64,000 bases of DNA from Pseudomonadota bacterium (lineage in GTDB: Bacteria; Pseudomonadota; Gammaproteobacteria; Burkholderiales; Burkholderiaceae_C). Below, in pieces: positions 17,368 through 27,047 of this stretch. Positions within the stretch are counted from its first letter, which is position 1. Every line of letters starts with the position of its first letter. Where the stretch lies: assembly GCA_018241405.1 (NCBI GenBank), contig JAFEDY010000014.1, positions 1 to 64,000 on the forward strand, given 5' to 3'. The notes under the pieces were generated by a model. It searched no databases and was not told the origin of the DNA. It saw nothing but the letters and a program-made list of their open reading frames with translations. The position numbers were made by a program, and so were the translations under genes.

Positions 17368-20300
17368 ATGGCCGATACCGCCCCACTATCCGACGAATCA
17401 CCCGCACCGGACGCCGGCCGCCCGCTGGCCCAGGTGCTGCGTGGCGGCGGGCAGATCAGCATCCGCGGGGCGCGCACGCACAACCTCCAAAACATCGACC
17501 TGGACATTCCGCGCAACCAGCTGGTGGTGATCACCGGGCTGTCGGGCTCGGGCAAGTCCAGCCTGGCCTTCGACACGCTGTATGCGGAAGGGCAGCGGCG
17601 CTATGTGGAGAGCCTGTCGGCCTATGCGCGACAGTTCCTGGGCCGGCTGGACAAGCCCGACGTGGACCTGATCGAAGGCCTGTCGCCCGCGATCAGCATC
17701 GAGCAGAAGGCCACCAGCCACAACCCGCGCTCCACCGTGGGCACGGTGACCGAGATCCACGACTACCTGCGCCTCTTGTACGCGCGTGCCGGTACGCCGC
17801 ACTGCCCCGACCATGGCCTGCCGCTGGCCGCCCAGACCGTGAGCCAGATGGTGGACGCCGTGCTGCAGCTTCCCGAGGACAGCAAGCTCATGCTGCTGGC
17901 CCCCGTGGCGCGGCACAAGAAGGGCGAGTTCGTCGATCTGTTCGAGCAGATGCAGGCCCAGGGCTATGTGCGCTTTCGCGTCGATGGCCAGATCTACGAG
18001 GTGGACGAGCTGCCCGAGCTCAAAAAGACCGAAAAGCACGACATCGACGTGGTGGTCGATCGCCTCAAGGTGCGCCCCGATGCCCAGCAGCGCCTGGCCG
18101 AGAGCATCGAGGCCGTGCTGCGCATAGGCGGGGCCGAGGGCGCCGGCCGGGTGCTGGCGCTGGAGATGGACAGCGGGCGCGAGCACCTGTTTTCGGCCAA
18201 GTACGCCTGCCCCGTGTGCAGCTATTCCCTGCCCGAGCTGGAGCCGCGGCTGTTCTCGTTCAACTCGCCCACGGGCGCCTGCCCGGCCTGCGACGGCCTG
18301 GGCCAGCAGGATTTGTTCGACCCGGCGCGCGTGGTGGCCTTCCCCTCGCTCAGCCTGGCCAGCGGCGCCATCAAGGGCTGGGACCGGCGCAACGGCTACT
18401 ACTTCGCCATGCTGGAGAGCCTGGCGCGGCACTACGGCTTTGACGCCGAGGCGCCGTTCGAGCAGCTGCCCGAGCGCGTGCGCCAGGCCGTGCTGTACGG
18501 CTCGGGCGAAGAGGAAATCGCCTTCAGCTATTTGCTGGACAGCGGCCCGAAGAAGGGCCAGCCCATCGTCAAGCACCACCCCTTCGAGGGCATCCTGCCC
18601 AATATGGAGCGGCGCTGGCGCGAGACGGATTCCGCCGTGGTGCGCGAAGACCTGTCGCGCTACCGCCAGACCCAGCCCTGCGCCGAATGCGGCGGCGCGC
18701 GCCTGCGGCGCGAGGCACGCCATGTGCTGGTGGGGGACGGCGAGGCCGCGCGCGCCATCTACGCCGTGAGCGACATGACGCTCTCGGGCGCCCAGGCCTG
18801 GTTCGGCGCGCTCCGACTCACAGGCGCCAAGGCCGATATCGCTGACAAGATCGTGCGCGAGATCGGCGCGCGCTTAGGCTTTCTGAACGACGTGGGCCTG
18901 TCCTACCTGAGCCTGGCGCGCAGCGCCGAGACATTGAGCGGCGGCGAGGCCCAGCGCATTCGCCTGGCGAGCCAGATCGGCAGCGGCCTGACGGGCGTGA
19001 TGTATGTGCTGGACGAACCCAGCATAGGCCTGCACCAGAGGGACAACGATCGGCTGATCGCCACCCTCACGCGCCTGCGCGACCTGGGCAACAGCGTCAT
19101 CGTCGTCGAGCATGACGAAGACATGATCCGCGCCGCCGACCACTGCGTGGACATGGGCCCCGGCGCCGGTGTGCACGGCGGGCGCGTCATGGCCCAGGGC
19201 ACCTATGACCAGCTATGCGCGAATCCTGAATCCCTCACCGGCCAATACCTGAGCGGCGCGCGCAGCCTGCCCGTGCCCGCGCGGCGCACGCCCTGGCTGC
19301 CGGTGCTGGAGCAGGCGGCGCCCGAGGCCGAGAAAAAGCCCAAGTCACGCTTTCCGCAGACGGCGGCCAGCCAGCGCAAGCAGGAGCGCCTGGCCGAGCA
19401 CCGCGCCACGCAAGGCCGGCTGCAGGCCCTGCGCGTGCTGGGCGCCACGGGCAACAACCTGCAGAACGTGGATGTGGAATTCCCCGTGGGCCTCTTGACC
19501 TGCGTGACCGGCGTGTCCGGCTCGGGCAAGAGCACCCTGGTCAACGACACCCTGCACAAGGCCGCCGCGCGCCTGATCCACCGCGCGCACGAGGAACCCG
19601 CGCCGCACGCAGGCATCGAGGGGCTGGAGTATTTCGACAAGGTCATCAACGTCGATCAAAGCCCCATAGGCCGCACGCCGCGCAGCAACCCCGCCACCTA
19701 CACGGGGCTGTTCACGCCCATCCGCGAACTCATGGCCGAGACCAACACCGCCAAGGAGCGCGGCTACGGTCCCGGGCGCTTCTCGTTCAACGTGGCGCAG
19801 GGCTCGGGCGGAGGGCGCTGCGAGGCCTGCCAGGGCGACGGCGTGGTCAAGGTGGAGATGCACTTCCTGCCCGACGTCTACGTGCCCTGCGACGTCTGCC
19901 ACGGCCAGCGCTACAACCGCGAGACCCTGCAGGTGCAGTGGAAGGGCCGCAACATCGCGCAGATCCTCGACCTCACGGTGGAGGATGCGCACGCCTTCTT
20001 CAAGGACGTGCCGGCGATTGCGCGCAAGCTGCAAACCTTGCTGGACGTGGGCCTGTCCTACATCCGCCTGGGCCAGAGCGCGACCACGCTGTCGGGCGGC
20101 GAGGCCCAGCGCGTGAAGCTGGCGCAGGAACTCAGCCGCCGCGACACCGGCCGCACGCTCTACATCCTGGACGAGCCCACCACCGGCCTGCACTTTGCCG
20201 ACATCGCGCTACTGCTCAAGGTGCTGCTGCAGCTGCGCGACGCCGGCAACACCATCGTCGTCATCGAGCACAACCTGGACGTCATCAAGACGGCCGACTG

Positions 20301-20529
20301 GCTCATCGACATGGGCCCCGAGGGCGGCGCCGGCGGCGGGCAGGTGGTGGCGGTGGGCACGCCAGAAGAGGTGGCAGCGAATGCGGCCAGCCACACGGGG
20401 CGGTATCTGCGCCGGTATTTGCACATGGCTCAAGTAGCGGAATCCGTTGATTGCACGCAAGGCCTGCAAAACCCACCGTCATCCCCGCCCGCACCGGGCA
20501 GACTGAGGTCAACAGGCATCGCTACTTGA
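17368..20529 (+). CDS. uvrA: UvrA, excinuclease ABC subunit A, with MITE-encoded C-terminus
   Basis: UvrA is the damage-sensing ATPase of nucleotide excision repair and loads UvrB. The protein has 1053 aa. Two ABC modules are complete: Walker [10 protein letters not shown] and GVSGSGKST, signatures [12 protein letters not shown] and [12 protein letters not shown]. Zinc fingers are CPVC...CPAC and CEAC...CDVC. The start at 17368 ([11 protein letters not shown]) was chosen because the longer frame runs through the divergent MFS promoter. The last 35 or so residues, after GRYLRRYLH, come from a 106-bp inserted element (20427-20532), whose right inverted repeat supplies the TGA stop. All catalytic parts are upstream, so activity is probably kept. 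Confidence 0.96.
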   Translation: MADTAPLSDESPAPDAGRPLAQVLRGGGQISIRGARTHNLQNIDLDIPRNQLVVITGLSGSGKSSLAFDTLYAEGQRRYVESLSAYARQFLGRLDKPDVDLIEGLSPAISIEQKATSHNPRSTVGTVTEIHDYLRLLYARAGTPHCPDHGLPLAAQTVSQMVDAVLQLPEDSKLMLLAPVARHKKGEFVDLFEQMQAQGYVRFRVDGQIYEVDELPELKKTEKHDIDVVVDRLKVRPDAQQRLAESIEAVLRIGGAEGAGRVLALEMDSGREHLFSAKYACPVCSYSLPELEPRLFSFNSPTGACPACDGLGQQDLFDPARVVAFPSLSLASGAIKGWDRRNGYYFAMLESLARHYGFDAEAPFEQLPERVRQAVLYGSGEEEIAFSYLLDSGPKKGQPIVKHHPFEGILPNMERRWRETDSAVVREDLSRYRQTQPCAECGGARLRREARHVLVGDGEAARAIYAVSDMTLSGAQAWFGALRLTGAKADIADKIVREIGARLGFLNDVGLSYLSLARSAETLSGGEAQRIRLASQIGSGLTGVMYVLDEPSIGLHQRDNDRLIATLTRLRDLGNSVIVVEHDEDMIRAADHCVDMGPGAGVHGGRVMAQGTYDQLCANPESLTGQYLSGARSLPVPARRTPWLPVLEQAAPEAEKKPKSRFPQTAASQRKQERLAEHRATQGRLQALRVLGATGNNLQNVDVEFPVGLLTCVTGVSGSGKSTLVNDTLHKAAARLIHRAHEEPAPHAGIEGLEYFDKVINVDQSPIGRTPRSNPATYTGLFTPIRELMAETNTAKERGYGPGRFSFNVAQGSGGGRCEACQGDGVVKVEMHFLPDVYVPCDVCHGQRYNRETLQVQWKGRNIAQILDLTVEDAHAFFKDVPAIARKLQTLLDVGLSYIRLGQSATTLSGGEAQRVKLAQELSRRDTGRTLYILDEPTTGLHFADIALLLKVLLQLRDAGNTIVVIEHNLDVIKTADWLIDMGPEGGAGGGQVVAVGTPEEVAANAASHTGRYLRRYLHMAQVAESVDCTQGLQNPPSSPPAPGRLRSTGIAT

Positions 20530-20532
20530 GCC
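20427..20532. mobile_element. 106-bp MITE-like insertion in the 3' end of uvrA
   Basis: The ends GGCTCAAGTAGCG (20427-20439) and CGCTACTTGAGCC (20520-20532) are perfect 13-bp inverted repeats. The element is flanked by the 8-bp direct repeat TTGCACAT (20419-20426 and 20533-20540), which looks like a target-site duplication. There is no room for a transposase. It is read through in frame by uvrA and ends the protein. An 8-bp duplication is known for ISL3- and IS1595-type transposition, among others; the family here is not assigned. Confidence 0.85.
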
Positions 20533-20726
20533 TTGCACATCCGTTGCCTGCTTGACGATCTGACAAATCAGGCTGGCCACACACAAAGCCCCTTGTCCAT
20601 TTGTGCGGGGGCGAGGTGCCTGAAGAATGTGAAAAATGCGAGCCAGAAGGTTGTGGCGCTCTAGGGATGGGCGTAGACAGCTATCAATAAATGAGTATTT
20701 GTTGCGGGTGTACGTTTTGGGGCCCG
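20533..20726. other. Gene-free stretch after uvrA
   Basis: It contains the right-hand TTGCACAT copy, what may be displaced uvrA 3' sequence, and a fragment AGCTATCAATAAATGAG near 20680 that resembles the dispersed Comamonadaceae repeats. GGGCCCGCTAC near 20719 recurs in reverse orientation near 37787. No gene or clear terminator is seen. Confidence 0.5.
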
Positions 20727-21710
20727 CTACAGCGCACGCCGGGTCGCGTAGCGCACCACGGTCACGCCGGCGCGTGCCTGGCGCGTGCTGGGCATGACGA
20801 GCACGCAGTCGTCGTAGGGGGTGGTGACGCTCTCGCCGTCGCCCTCATCGCCGTTCCAGCCGATCACGGTGCCGGCCTTCGGGATCACCTCCAGGCCCGT
20901 GAAGGGCTCGGTGAAGGCAAAGCGCTCGCTCCTGGCGACTACGGGTCCCGTCACCTGCAGTGCCCACTGGCGCGGCGCGTCGGGCAGGCGCCAGCCGGGC
21001 AGCAGGCGCTCCAGGCTCGCGGCATCGAGCAGGCCCGCCGCCTGCAGAAAGCGCAGGCACATGTCCTGCGCCACGGTGCGGCTGGCCGGGTCGCCGTGAA
21101 AGCCGCATTCCAGCAGCAGCGAGTGGCTGTCGCCGGCCTGCGCGTCATCGAGGCCAAAGCGCCCGTAGTCGCGCATGCGCGTGCCGTCCTGGTGGCCGGC
21201 GTCGATGACGATGTGTTCGGGCGTGGCCAGGGCCTTGGCAAGCTGCAGGTTGCGCGCGTGCATGCCGGTGAGCAGCAGCGGCGCGCAGGGTTCGTGCATG
21301 GAGTGCAGGTCCAGCAGCCAGTCGGCCTCTTGCACAAAGGGCCGCAGCTGGGCGCAGCGGCGCCGCTCCAGGGTGTCGGCCGCGTCCATGCGCGCGTCGC
21401 TCCACTGGCGGTTCATGTCCTGCTCGACAAAGCGTGCCGCGTCGTGATTGGCGGCATCGAACCGGTCGAAGGCCGCGAGGTTGCAGAACGCCAGCGTCAG
21501 CCGCCCGGCCTGCGGGCGCAGGCCGGCTTCGAGCAGGCCCTTGAGCGCCCAGGCGCCGCACAGCTCGTTGCCGTGGATCAGCGCGCTGATCAAGACATGG
21601 CGGCCGGGCCGGCCGGAGTCGAAGCGCCACACGCCCTCGGCGCCGGTGTTGCCCGCGCGCCAGGCGGCGATGTCGGGTGCGGGCAGTGCGAATTGCAGCG
21701 GGGCGCTCAT
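20727..21710 (-). CDS. Succinylglutamate desuccinylase/aspartoacylase-family metallohydrolase
   Basis: A 327-aa zinc carboxypeptidase-like enzyme. The zinc-binding motif HGNELCG is at about residues 46-52, a second ligand is likely in LDLHSMHEP, and LLLECGFHGD carries the catalytic Glu region. The family removes acyl groups from N-acyl amino acids. The start overlaps the stop of the upstream TctC/Bug gene by 4 bp, so the two form an operon. The binding protein may capture the acid this enzyme acts on; that link is inference. Confidence 0.88.
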   Translation of the reverse strand: MSAPLQFALPAPDIAAWRAGNTGAEGVWRFDSGRPGRHVLISALIHGNELCGAWALKGLLEAGLRPQAGRLTLAFCNLAAFDRFDAANHDAARFVEQDMNRQWSDARMDAADTLERRRCAQLRPFVQEADWLLDLHSMHEPCAPLLLTGMHARNLQLAKALATPEHIVIDAGHQDGTRMRDYGRFGLDDAQAGDSHSLLLECGFHGDPASRTVAQDMCLRFLQAAGLLDAASLERLLPGWRLPDAPRQWALQVTGPVVARSERFAFTEPFTGLEVIPKAGTVIGWNGDEGDGESVTTPYDDCVLVMPSTRQARAGVTVVRYATRRAL

Positions 21711-22696
21711 TCTTCGATCTTTGCGAACTGCACGATCTTGGTGTACTTGGCGATTTCCGCGCGCCAGAAGGCTGCCAGATCCACGTCGGGCGCTGCGACA
21801 CCGGAGCCGGCCGCGGCCATCTTCTTGCGGAAGTCGGGCGACTGCAGGGTGTCGTTCAGCGCCTTCTTGAGCCTGGCGACCACGGGCTGCGGCAGGCCCG
21901 CCGGGCCCACCAGGGCGAACCAGCTCTCGATGTCCACGTTCTTGAACTGCGCAAATTCGGCCAGGGCCGGAATGTCGGGCGTGGCCGGCGCGCGCTTGGC
22001 GGCCGTGGTGCCCAGCGCCACCACCTTGCCGGACTTGATGTGCGGCAGGCCGCTGGAGAGTACGAACACGCCGAACTCCAGGTTGTTGCCCACCAGGTCA
22101 TTGGTCAGCGGCGCCACGCCGCGGTAGGGGATATGCGTCATGAACAGGCCCGCCTGCTCCTTGACCATCTCGCCGGCCAGGTGCAGGGCCGTGCCCACGC
22201 CCGAGCTGCCGTAGCTGAACTTGCCGGGGTTCTTCTTGACGAGCTGGGTGAAGTCGTTGGCGTTCTTCACCCCCGATGCGGTGGACGCCACCAGCACCAT
22301 GGGCTGCGAGCCGATCAGGCCGATGGGCGTGAAGCTGGCCGCGTTGTACTTGACGCTCTTGGCAACCAGCTTGGCAATCGCCAGCTCGTTGTTGGCGCCC
22401 ACCAGCAGGGTGTAGCCATCGGGCGCGGCGCTCGCCACCTTCTGCGCGCCTATGGTGCCGCCGGCGCCACCCAGGTTCTCAATCACCACGGGCTGGCCCA
22501 GGCGTGTGGACAGCTCGGCGCCCACCAGGCGCCCCATCAGGTCGGTGCTGCCGCCGGGCGGGTAGCCGACGACGATGGTGATGGGCTTGGCCGGCCATTC
22601 CTGCGCCTGGGCAGGGCTGGTGGCCAGCAGGGCCAGGCCGCTGGCGATGAGGGCGGCGGCAAGGCGCCGCGTTGGGGTGGTGAGCGATGGGCGCAT
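21707..22696 (-). CDS. Bug/TctC-family periplasmic solute receptor
   Basis: A 329-aa extracytoplasmic binding protein of the tripartite tricarboxylate transporter (Bug) family, expanded in Burkholderiales. A signal peptide ends at about ATSPAQA. Mature family motifs follow: WPAKPITIVVGYPPGGSTD, NLGGAGGTIGAQKVA, APDGYTLLVG and THIPYRGVAPLTNDL. The ligand is unknown. It is co-transcribed with the downstream aspartoacylase-like gene through an ATGA overlap. No TctA/TctB membrane genes are adjacent. Confidence 0.93.
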   Translation of the reverse strand: MRPSLTTPTRRLAAALIASGLALLATSPAQAQEWPAKPITIVVGYPPGGSTDLMGRLVGAELSTRLGQPVVIENLGGAGGTIGAQKVASAAPDGYTLLVGANNELAIAKLVAKSVKYNAASFTPIGLIGSQPMVLVASTASGVKNANDFTQLVKKNPGKFSYGSSGVGTALHLAGEMVKEQAGLFMTHIPYRGVAPLTNDLVGNNLEFGVFVLSSGLPHIKSGKVVALGTTAAKRAPATPDIPALAEFAQFKNVDIESWFALVGPAGLPQPVVARLKKALNDTLQSPDFRKKMAAAGSGVAAPDVDLAAFWRAEIAKYTKIVQFAKIEE

Positions 22697-22729
22697 GTGG
22701 AGGCGGGGGGGGTGAAGAGTGCGGGTGTG

Positions 22730-23554
22730 TCAGCCGCGGGCGGTGTTGAGCGCGGCGCGCGTGGCCAGGGCTGCGCTGCGTGCAGCGGTAGCAAAATCTG
22801 CCCCGTCCGAGGCGTAGAGCACGGCGCGCGAGGAATTGACGATGATCGGCCCGTCGGCACGAAGCCCGGCACGCACGGTGGCTACGGCGTCGCCGCCCTG
22901 TGCGCCCACGCCGGGGATCAGCAGCGGCACATGGGGCGCGAGCAGGCGCACGCGCTCGATCTCCTGCGGGTAGGTGGCGCCCACCACCAGGCCGAGCTGG
23001 CCGTTCTTGTTCCACGGCCCTTGTGCCAGGCGCGCAATATGTTCGTACAGCAGCGGCTGGCCTTCGACGTCGGCCAGGCGCTGGTTCTGGAAATCGTCGC
23101 CGCCAGGGTTGGAGGTGCGGCACAGCAGGAAGGCACCCTTGCCGGGGTAGCGCAGATAGGGTTCTACCGAATCCCAGCCCATGAAGGGTGACAGCGTCAC
23201 CGCGTCGGCGCCGTAGCGCTCGAAGGCCTCGCGCGCGTACTGCTCGGCCGTGGAGCCTATGTCGCCGCGCTTGGCGTCCAGGATCACCGGTACATGCGGC
23301 GCGTTGGCACGCAGGTGCTGCATCAGGCGTTCGAGCTGATCCTCGGCGCCATGCGCGGCGAAGTAGGCGATCTGCGGCTTGAAGGCGCAGACCAGGTCGG
23401 CCGTGGCGTCCACGATGGCGGCACAGAAGTCATAGATCTTGTGCGCCTCGCCCCGCACCGACTCGGGAAAGCGCGTGGGCTCCGGGTCCAGGCCCACGCA
23501 CAGCAGGGAGTCATTGCGCGTGGTGGCGTCGCGCAGCATGTCGAGAAAGGTCAT
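22730..23554 (-). CDS. pyrF: Orotidine-5'-phosphate decarboxylase, PyrF type 2
   Basis: PyrF converts OMP to UMP, the last step of pyrimidine synthesis. The protein has 274 aa, the longer bacterial/mycobacterial type. The catalytic segment [11 protein letters not shown] has K95. [14 protein letters not shown] at the N-terminus and [12 protein letters not shown] toward the end are phosphate-binding elements. The start at 23554 gives [10 protein letters not shown]; the longer open frame is unrelated sequence. Confidence 0.96.
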   Translation of the reverse strand: MTFLDMLRDATTRNDSLLCVGLDPEPTRFPESVRGEAHKIYDFCAAIVDATADLVCAFKPQIAYFAAHGAEDQLERLMQHLRANAPHVPVILDAKRGDIGSTAEQYAREAFERYGADAVTLSPFMGWDSVEPYLRYPGKGAFLLCRTSNPGGDDFQNQRLADVEGQPLLYEHIARLAQGPWNKNGQLGLVVGATYPQEIERVRLLAPHVPLLIPGVGAQGGDAVATVRAGLRADGPIIVNSSRAVLYASDGADFATAARSAALATRAALNTARG

Positions 23555-23673
23555 GGGCGCAATTTTAGGAGAGCGCTGCCGCGCCAGCCGGCCGCGCGCG
23601 ACAATCGGGCGCCTGTGTGCCCTATGTGCCGCATGCGTGGCGCGCGCAGCCCCCTCTACCCACCTGCCCTCCC

Positions 23674-24642
23674 ATGCCAACCCTTGTGCCCGCCAGCGCC
23701 TTGCGCGCCGCCCTCCAGTTGCTGACCTTGTTGCGGCCCGCAGCCACGGCCGCGTACCCGGGCCAGGCAACGCCTGTTCCGTTCAAAGGCGCGGACATGG
23801 CGGGTGAGGCGGCAGCCTTGCCGGACCCCATTCCGCGGCGCATCTGGACCTATTGGAACGGCGCCACCCTCGACCCCGTGGTGGCCCAGTGCATAGACAA
23901 CTGGCGCCTGCAGTGCCCCGACTACGATGTCGAAGTACTCAACGCCGGTAACCTGGACCGTTTCGTGGCGCCCGGTGACCTGCCGCCGGGTTTTGCCGGG
24001 CTCGCCCCGGCCAAGCAGGCGGACTGGCTGCGCCTGTACCTGGTGCGCCACCATGGCGGCTTCTGGCTCGATGCGTCCATCGTGCTCACCCAGTCGCTCG
24101 ACTGGCTGTGCGCGCAGCAACAGGCCCAGGGCAGCGAGTTCATAGGATTTTTCCTGCAGGGCTTCACCCACGATGCGCGCTGGCCGGTGGTGGAGAGCTG
24201 GGCCTTCGGCGCGCCGGCACATAGTCCCTTCGTGACTGCATGGCAGCAGGAGTTCCATCGCGCGCTGATAGAGCAGGGCACGGACGCCTACCTGGCGCAG
24301 CTGCGCGGCCTGCCATCGGGCGCGGCGCTGCTGCAGGGCATCACCGACCCCGAGTACCTGCTCATCCATGTAGCGGCCCAGCAGGTGCTGCGGCGCGGCA
24401 ATGCGTACCACCTGTCACTGTTGTGTGCGGAAGATACCGCCTATTTCTATCAAAAGGCGCTGTTCTGGAAGTGGTACCTGCTCTATCCCCGGCTGTGCCT
24501 GATGACCGCGCGGGGTGCCAGCGCGCCGTTGGTCAAACTGCGCGGGGGCGAGCGGCGGCATTTTTCCGAGCTGTTGGCGTACCACGGCGGGGCCAGGCGC
24601 GGCAGCCTGTGGCAACGGGCCTGCACGCCCGCGCGGTTGTAG
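23674..24642 (+). CDS. Capsule-type glycosyltransferase, GT32-like
   Basis: A 322-aa protein. [21 protein letters not shown], then [22 protein letters not shown], carry the DxD-like sugar-nucleotide site typical of capsular polysaccharide synthesis/GT32 proteins. A weakly hydrophobic N-terminus is present but no clear signal peptide. No other polysaccharide genes are nearby, so the acceptor is unknown. The ATG at 23674 is a reasonable start, but one further in ([11 protein letters not shown]) would also keep the domain. Confidence 0.82.
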   Translation: MPTLVPASALRAALQLLTLLRPAATAAYPGQATPVPFKGADMAGEAAALPDPIPRRIWTYWNGATLDPVVAQCIDNWRLQCPDYDVEVLNAGNLDRFVAPGDLPPGFAGLAPAKQADWLRLYLVRHHGGFWLDASIVLTQSLDWLCAQQQAQGSEFIGFFLQGFTHDARWPVVESWAFGAPAHSPFVTAWQQEFHRALIEQGTDAYLAQLRGLPSGAALLQGITDPEYLLIHVAAQQVLRRGNAYHLSLLCAEDTAYFYQKALFWKWYLLYPRLCLMTARGASAPLVKLRGGERRHFSELLAYHGGARRGSLWQRACTPARL

Positions 24643-24712
24643 CCGGGTGTCGCGCAGAGGTCTTCAAGGCGTAGGCGGCGCACGCGGCCTACGCCCGGCA
24701 CAATTGCGCTCC

Positions 24713-25594
24713 ATGCCCGTCTTTACACCCCGCCAGCTCGTGGTTCTCGTACTCTTGACCCTGGTGTGGGGGTTCAACTGGCCGGTGATGAAGCTGGGTG
24801 TGGCGCATTTCCCTCCGCTCACCTTCCGCATGGCCTCGCTGTGGCTGGGCCTGCCCATACTGGCGCTGTTGATGCGCCAGCAAGGCCTGCCGTTCGCCAT
24901 ACCGCGCGCCTACTGGGGCCGGGTGGCGCTGCTGGCGCTCACCAACATGGTGCTGTGGCATGTGCTCATGATTCTGGCAATACCGCTGCTGTCGAGCGGC
25001 CGCGCGGCCATACTGGGCTACACCATGCCCATTTTTTCGGCAGTGCTGGGCGTATGGTTCTTCGGCGACCGGCTGGCCGGCCGCGGCTGGGCCGGCGTGG
25101 GTGCCGCCTTGCTGGGCGTGCTGCTGTTGCTGTGGCACGAGATGGGCGCCCTGGGCAGCCGGCCCGTGGGCGTGTCACTGATGCTGGTGTCGGCCGCCAG
25201 CTGGGCCCTGGGCACGCAGCTGCTGCGCCGCAAGTCCGTGCCCGTGCCGCTGCTGACCCTGTCGTTCTGGATGGTGGCCATTACCTGCGCGGCTCTCACC
25301 GTGCTGGCGGCGCTGTTCGAGCATGAACGCTGGCATGCGCCCGACCACCAGGCCTGGGCCGCCATCTTCTACAACGGCCTGCTGGCGCTGGGTTTTGCGC
25401 AGACGGCCTGGTTCTTCCTGGTGCGCACGCTGCCGCCCGTGGCCTCCACGCTCAGCGTGATGATGATCCCGGTGCTGGGGGTGTTCAGCGGCTCGCTGTG
25501 GCTCGGTGAGCAGCTGCGCTGGCAGGACTGGACCGCCGTGGCTCTGATGGTGCTGTCGATTGCCTCAGTGCTGTGGCCGACCGATAGGAAGTAA
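24713..25594 (+). CDS. EamA/DMT-family membrane transporter
   Basis: A 293-aa protein with ten predicted hydrophobic segments in two EamA repeats (about residues 8-140 and 150-288). LTLVWGFNWPVMKLG and GVWFFGDRL in repeat 1 correspond to LGEQLRWQDW in repeat 2. Metabolite export is likely; the substrate is unknown. The start at 24713 is the family-like MPVFTPRQLVVLVLL. It is convergent with the lipoprotein pair, sharing the terminator at 25613-25632. Confidence 0.9.
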   Translation: MPVFTPRQLVVLVLLTLVWGFNWPVMKLGVAHFPPLTFRMASLWLGLPILALLMRQQGLPFAIPRAYWGRVALLALTNMVLWHVLMILAIPLLSSGRAAILGYTMPIFSAVLGVWFFGDRLAGRGWAGVGAALLGVLLLLWHEMGALGSRPVGVSLMLVSAASWALGTQLLRRKSVPVPLLTLSFWMVAITCAALTVLAALFEHERWHAPDHQAWAAIFYNGLLALGFAQTAWFFLVRTLPPVASTLSVMMIPVLGVFSGSLWLGEQLRWQDWTAVALMVLSIASVLWPTDRK

Positions 25595-25603
25595 CCAGCA
25601 AGC

Positions 25604-25632
25604 AAAAAAAAAGCCGCCGAGGGGTCGGCGGC
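25604..25632 (-). terminator. Rho-independent terminator for the FlgO-like lipoprotein operon
   Basis: GCCGCCGA (25613-25620) and TCGGCGGC (25625-25632) form a perfect 8-bp stem around GGGG. The A9 run at 25604-25612 gives a U-tract on the minus-strand transcript. Confidence 0.88.
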
Positions 25633-25649
25633 CGAGGTTCAGGCGGCTA

Positions 25650-26204
25650 TCAACGCGCCACCACCAGCAGGCGCTGCACGTCGCGGTCGTTGGGCAGGGC
25701 GTAGTCATGCCCGCGGATGATGCGGCTGTCCTCGGTGCGTACCAGCTTCATGCTCACATAGGTGAAGTTGGCGGCGGTGGAATAGGTGCCCACCAGCACC
25801 ATGGAGGCATTGTGGTTGCGCGCGATGTCCTTGATCTCGCGCGACAGCAGCAGCTCGCCGGCACCTTCCTTGACGAAGACATCGCCGCGCAGCTTGATCT
25901 CCTTGACGTTGAAGCCGATTGCCGCCATGTTGTTGGCATATTGCTCGGACAGCGTGCGTCCCAGCGGGGCCGAGCGGCTCAGGTCGTTGACGTTGACCAC
26001 GGTGGCCACCAGCACGGGGCCAGGGCCCGTGGCGGCCACATCCAGGCCGGTCACCAGGCGGCCCACGGCCTCGCGGCTGTTTTGCAGCAGAGGGGCGTTG
26101 GCCGCTTCCTGGTAGGTTGGCTCCATGCGCAGCTGCGGCGCCTGCTGGGCACAACCCACGGCGAACAGGGCGGCCATGAGGGTCAGGGCGAGTGTGCGCT
26201 TCAT
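25650..26204 (-). CDS. FlgO-domain outer-membrane lipoprotein
   Basis: A 184-aa protein. The signal peptide ends at the lipobox AVGC (C18). The body resembles FlgO: VGRLVTGLDV, VATVVNVNDLSRSAPLGRTLSEQ and VLVGTYSTAANFTYVSMKLVR. FlgO in Vibrio supports flagellar outer-membrane structures, but no flagellar genes are here, so a general envelope role is more likely. The start overlaps the end of the upstream lipoprotein gene by 4 bp. Confidence 0.82.
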   Translation of the reverse strand: MKRTLALTLMAALFAVGCAQQAPQLRMEPTYQEAANAPLLQNSREAVGRLVTGLDVAATGPGPVLVATVVNVNDLSRSAPLGRTLSEQYANNMAAIGFNVKEIKLRGDVFVKEGAGELLLSREIKDIARNHNASMVLVGTYSTAANFTYVSMKLVRTEDSRIIRGHDYALPNDRDVQRLLVVAR

Positions 26205-26887
26205 TGCGAGACCACCTTCATGTTGACGGCGCGGTAATGCGTTGGGAGCAGGAACAGCGGCGTGTCCGCGTTCTCTAGGTAATAGACATCGGTCTTGCGT
26301 GCCACATACTGGCCGCCGCGCGTGACGGTGGTGGTCAGGATCAGCTCGGTATTCGTCGGACCGCCGGAATTGATGCTGTTGGCGAAGTCCATGGCCGTGG
26401 TCAGGCCCAGCGTGGCCAGCAGCTTGGCGTCGATATGCTCGTTGCGCAGGCCGTAGGCAGCCATCAGGCCGCCCGCGAGCATGGTGAACTGGCCGGGGAT
26501 GAAGTGCGGGCGGTCGCTGTTGTGGCGCACCACCTGGGTGTTGTAGCTCACCTCCAGCACGGCGCCGGGGCTTTGCTGCACGGCGGCGCCGTCCTGCACG
26601 AGCCCGGTGATCAGGAAGTCGCGAAAGCCCAGGTCAAACGCGCTTGGCTGGGCCGGCGCCGCCACATGCAACGGCGTGTTGGGGGCGTAGCCGGACTTTT
26701 CGAGGGTGGCCCGGGTCTGCGCCACCACGTCGCGCGACACCAGCTCCCAGTGGCCGGCCGAGCGTACCTTGTATTGGCTGGTCAGTTCGAAGTTCTTGGC
26801 CAGCGGTATCGGCGCGCTGCCGCAACCCGCCAGCGCGAACGCCGTGCCGGCCGCCACGGTCCACCCGAGCATCTTGGAAAAAGACAT
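26201..26887 (-). CDS. Putative lipoprotein, partner of the FlgO-like protein
   Basis: A 228-aa protein with a signal peptide and lipobox LAGC. GGAGGGA lies just before the ATG at 26887, favouring this start over one 15 codons upstream. The body (ISLAKNF-like start, ILTTTVTRGGQYVARKTDVYYLENAD at the end) suggests a beta-rich envelope protein; I recognise no named family with certainty. It forms a two-gene operon with the FlgO-like gene. Confidence 0.7.
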   Translation of the reverse strand: MSFSKMLGWTVAAGTAFALAGCGSAPIPLAKNFELTSQYKVRSAGHWELVSRDVVAQTRATLEKSGYAPNTPLHVAAPAQPSAFDLGFRDFLITGLVQDGAAVQQSPGAVLEVSYNTQVVRHNSDRPHFIPGQFTMLAGGLMAAYGLRNEHIDAKLLATLGLTTAMDFANSINSGGPTNTELILTTTVTRGGQYVARKTDVYYLENADTPLFLLPTHYRAVNMKVVSQ

Positions 26888-27047
26888 GGTTCCCTCCTGA
26901 ATTGGCGATCTGTGCAAGACACGAATATTCATGCCTTACACATTTGGGAACGATTCTGCGTGGTGCCGCGGCCAAAAACAAGGGGAAGGGCGGATTTGGC
27001 CTCGCCGGCGGGGCAATTTGTTGTTTTGCCCGCAAGCGCCTTGCGTT

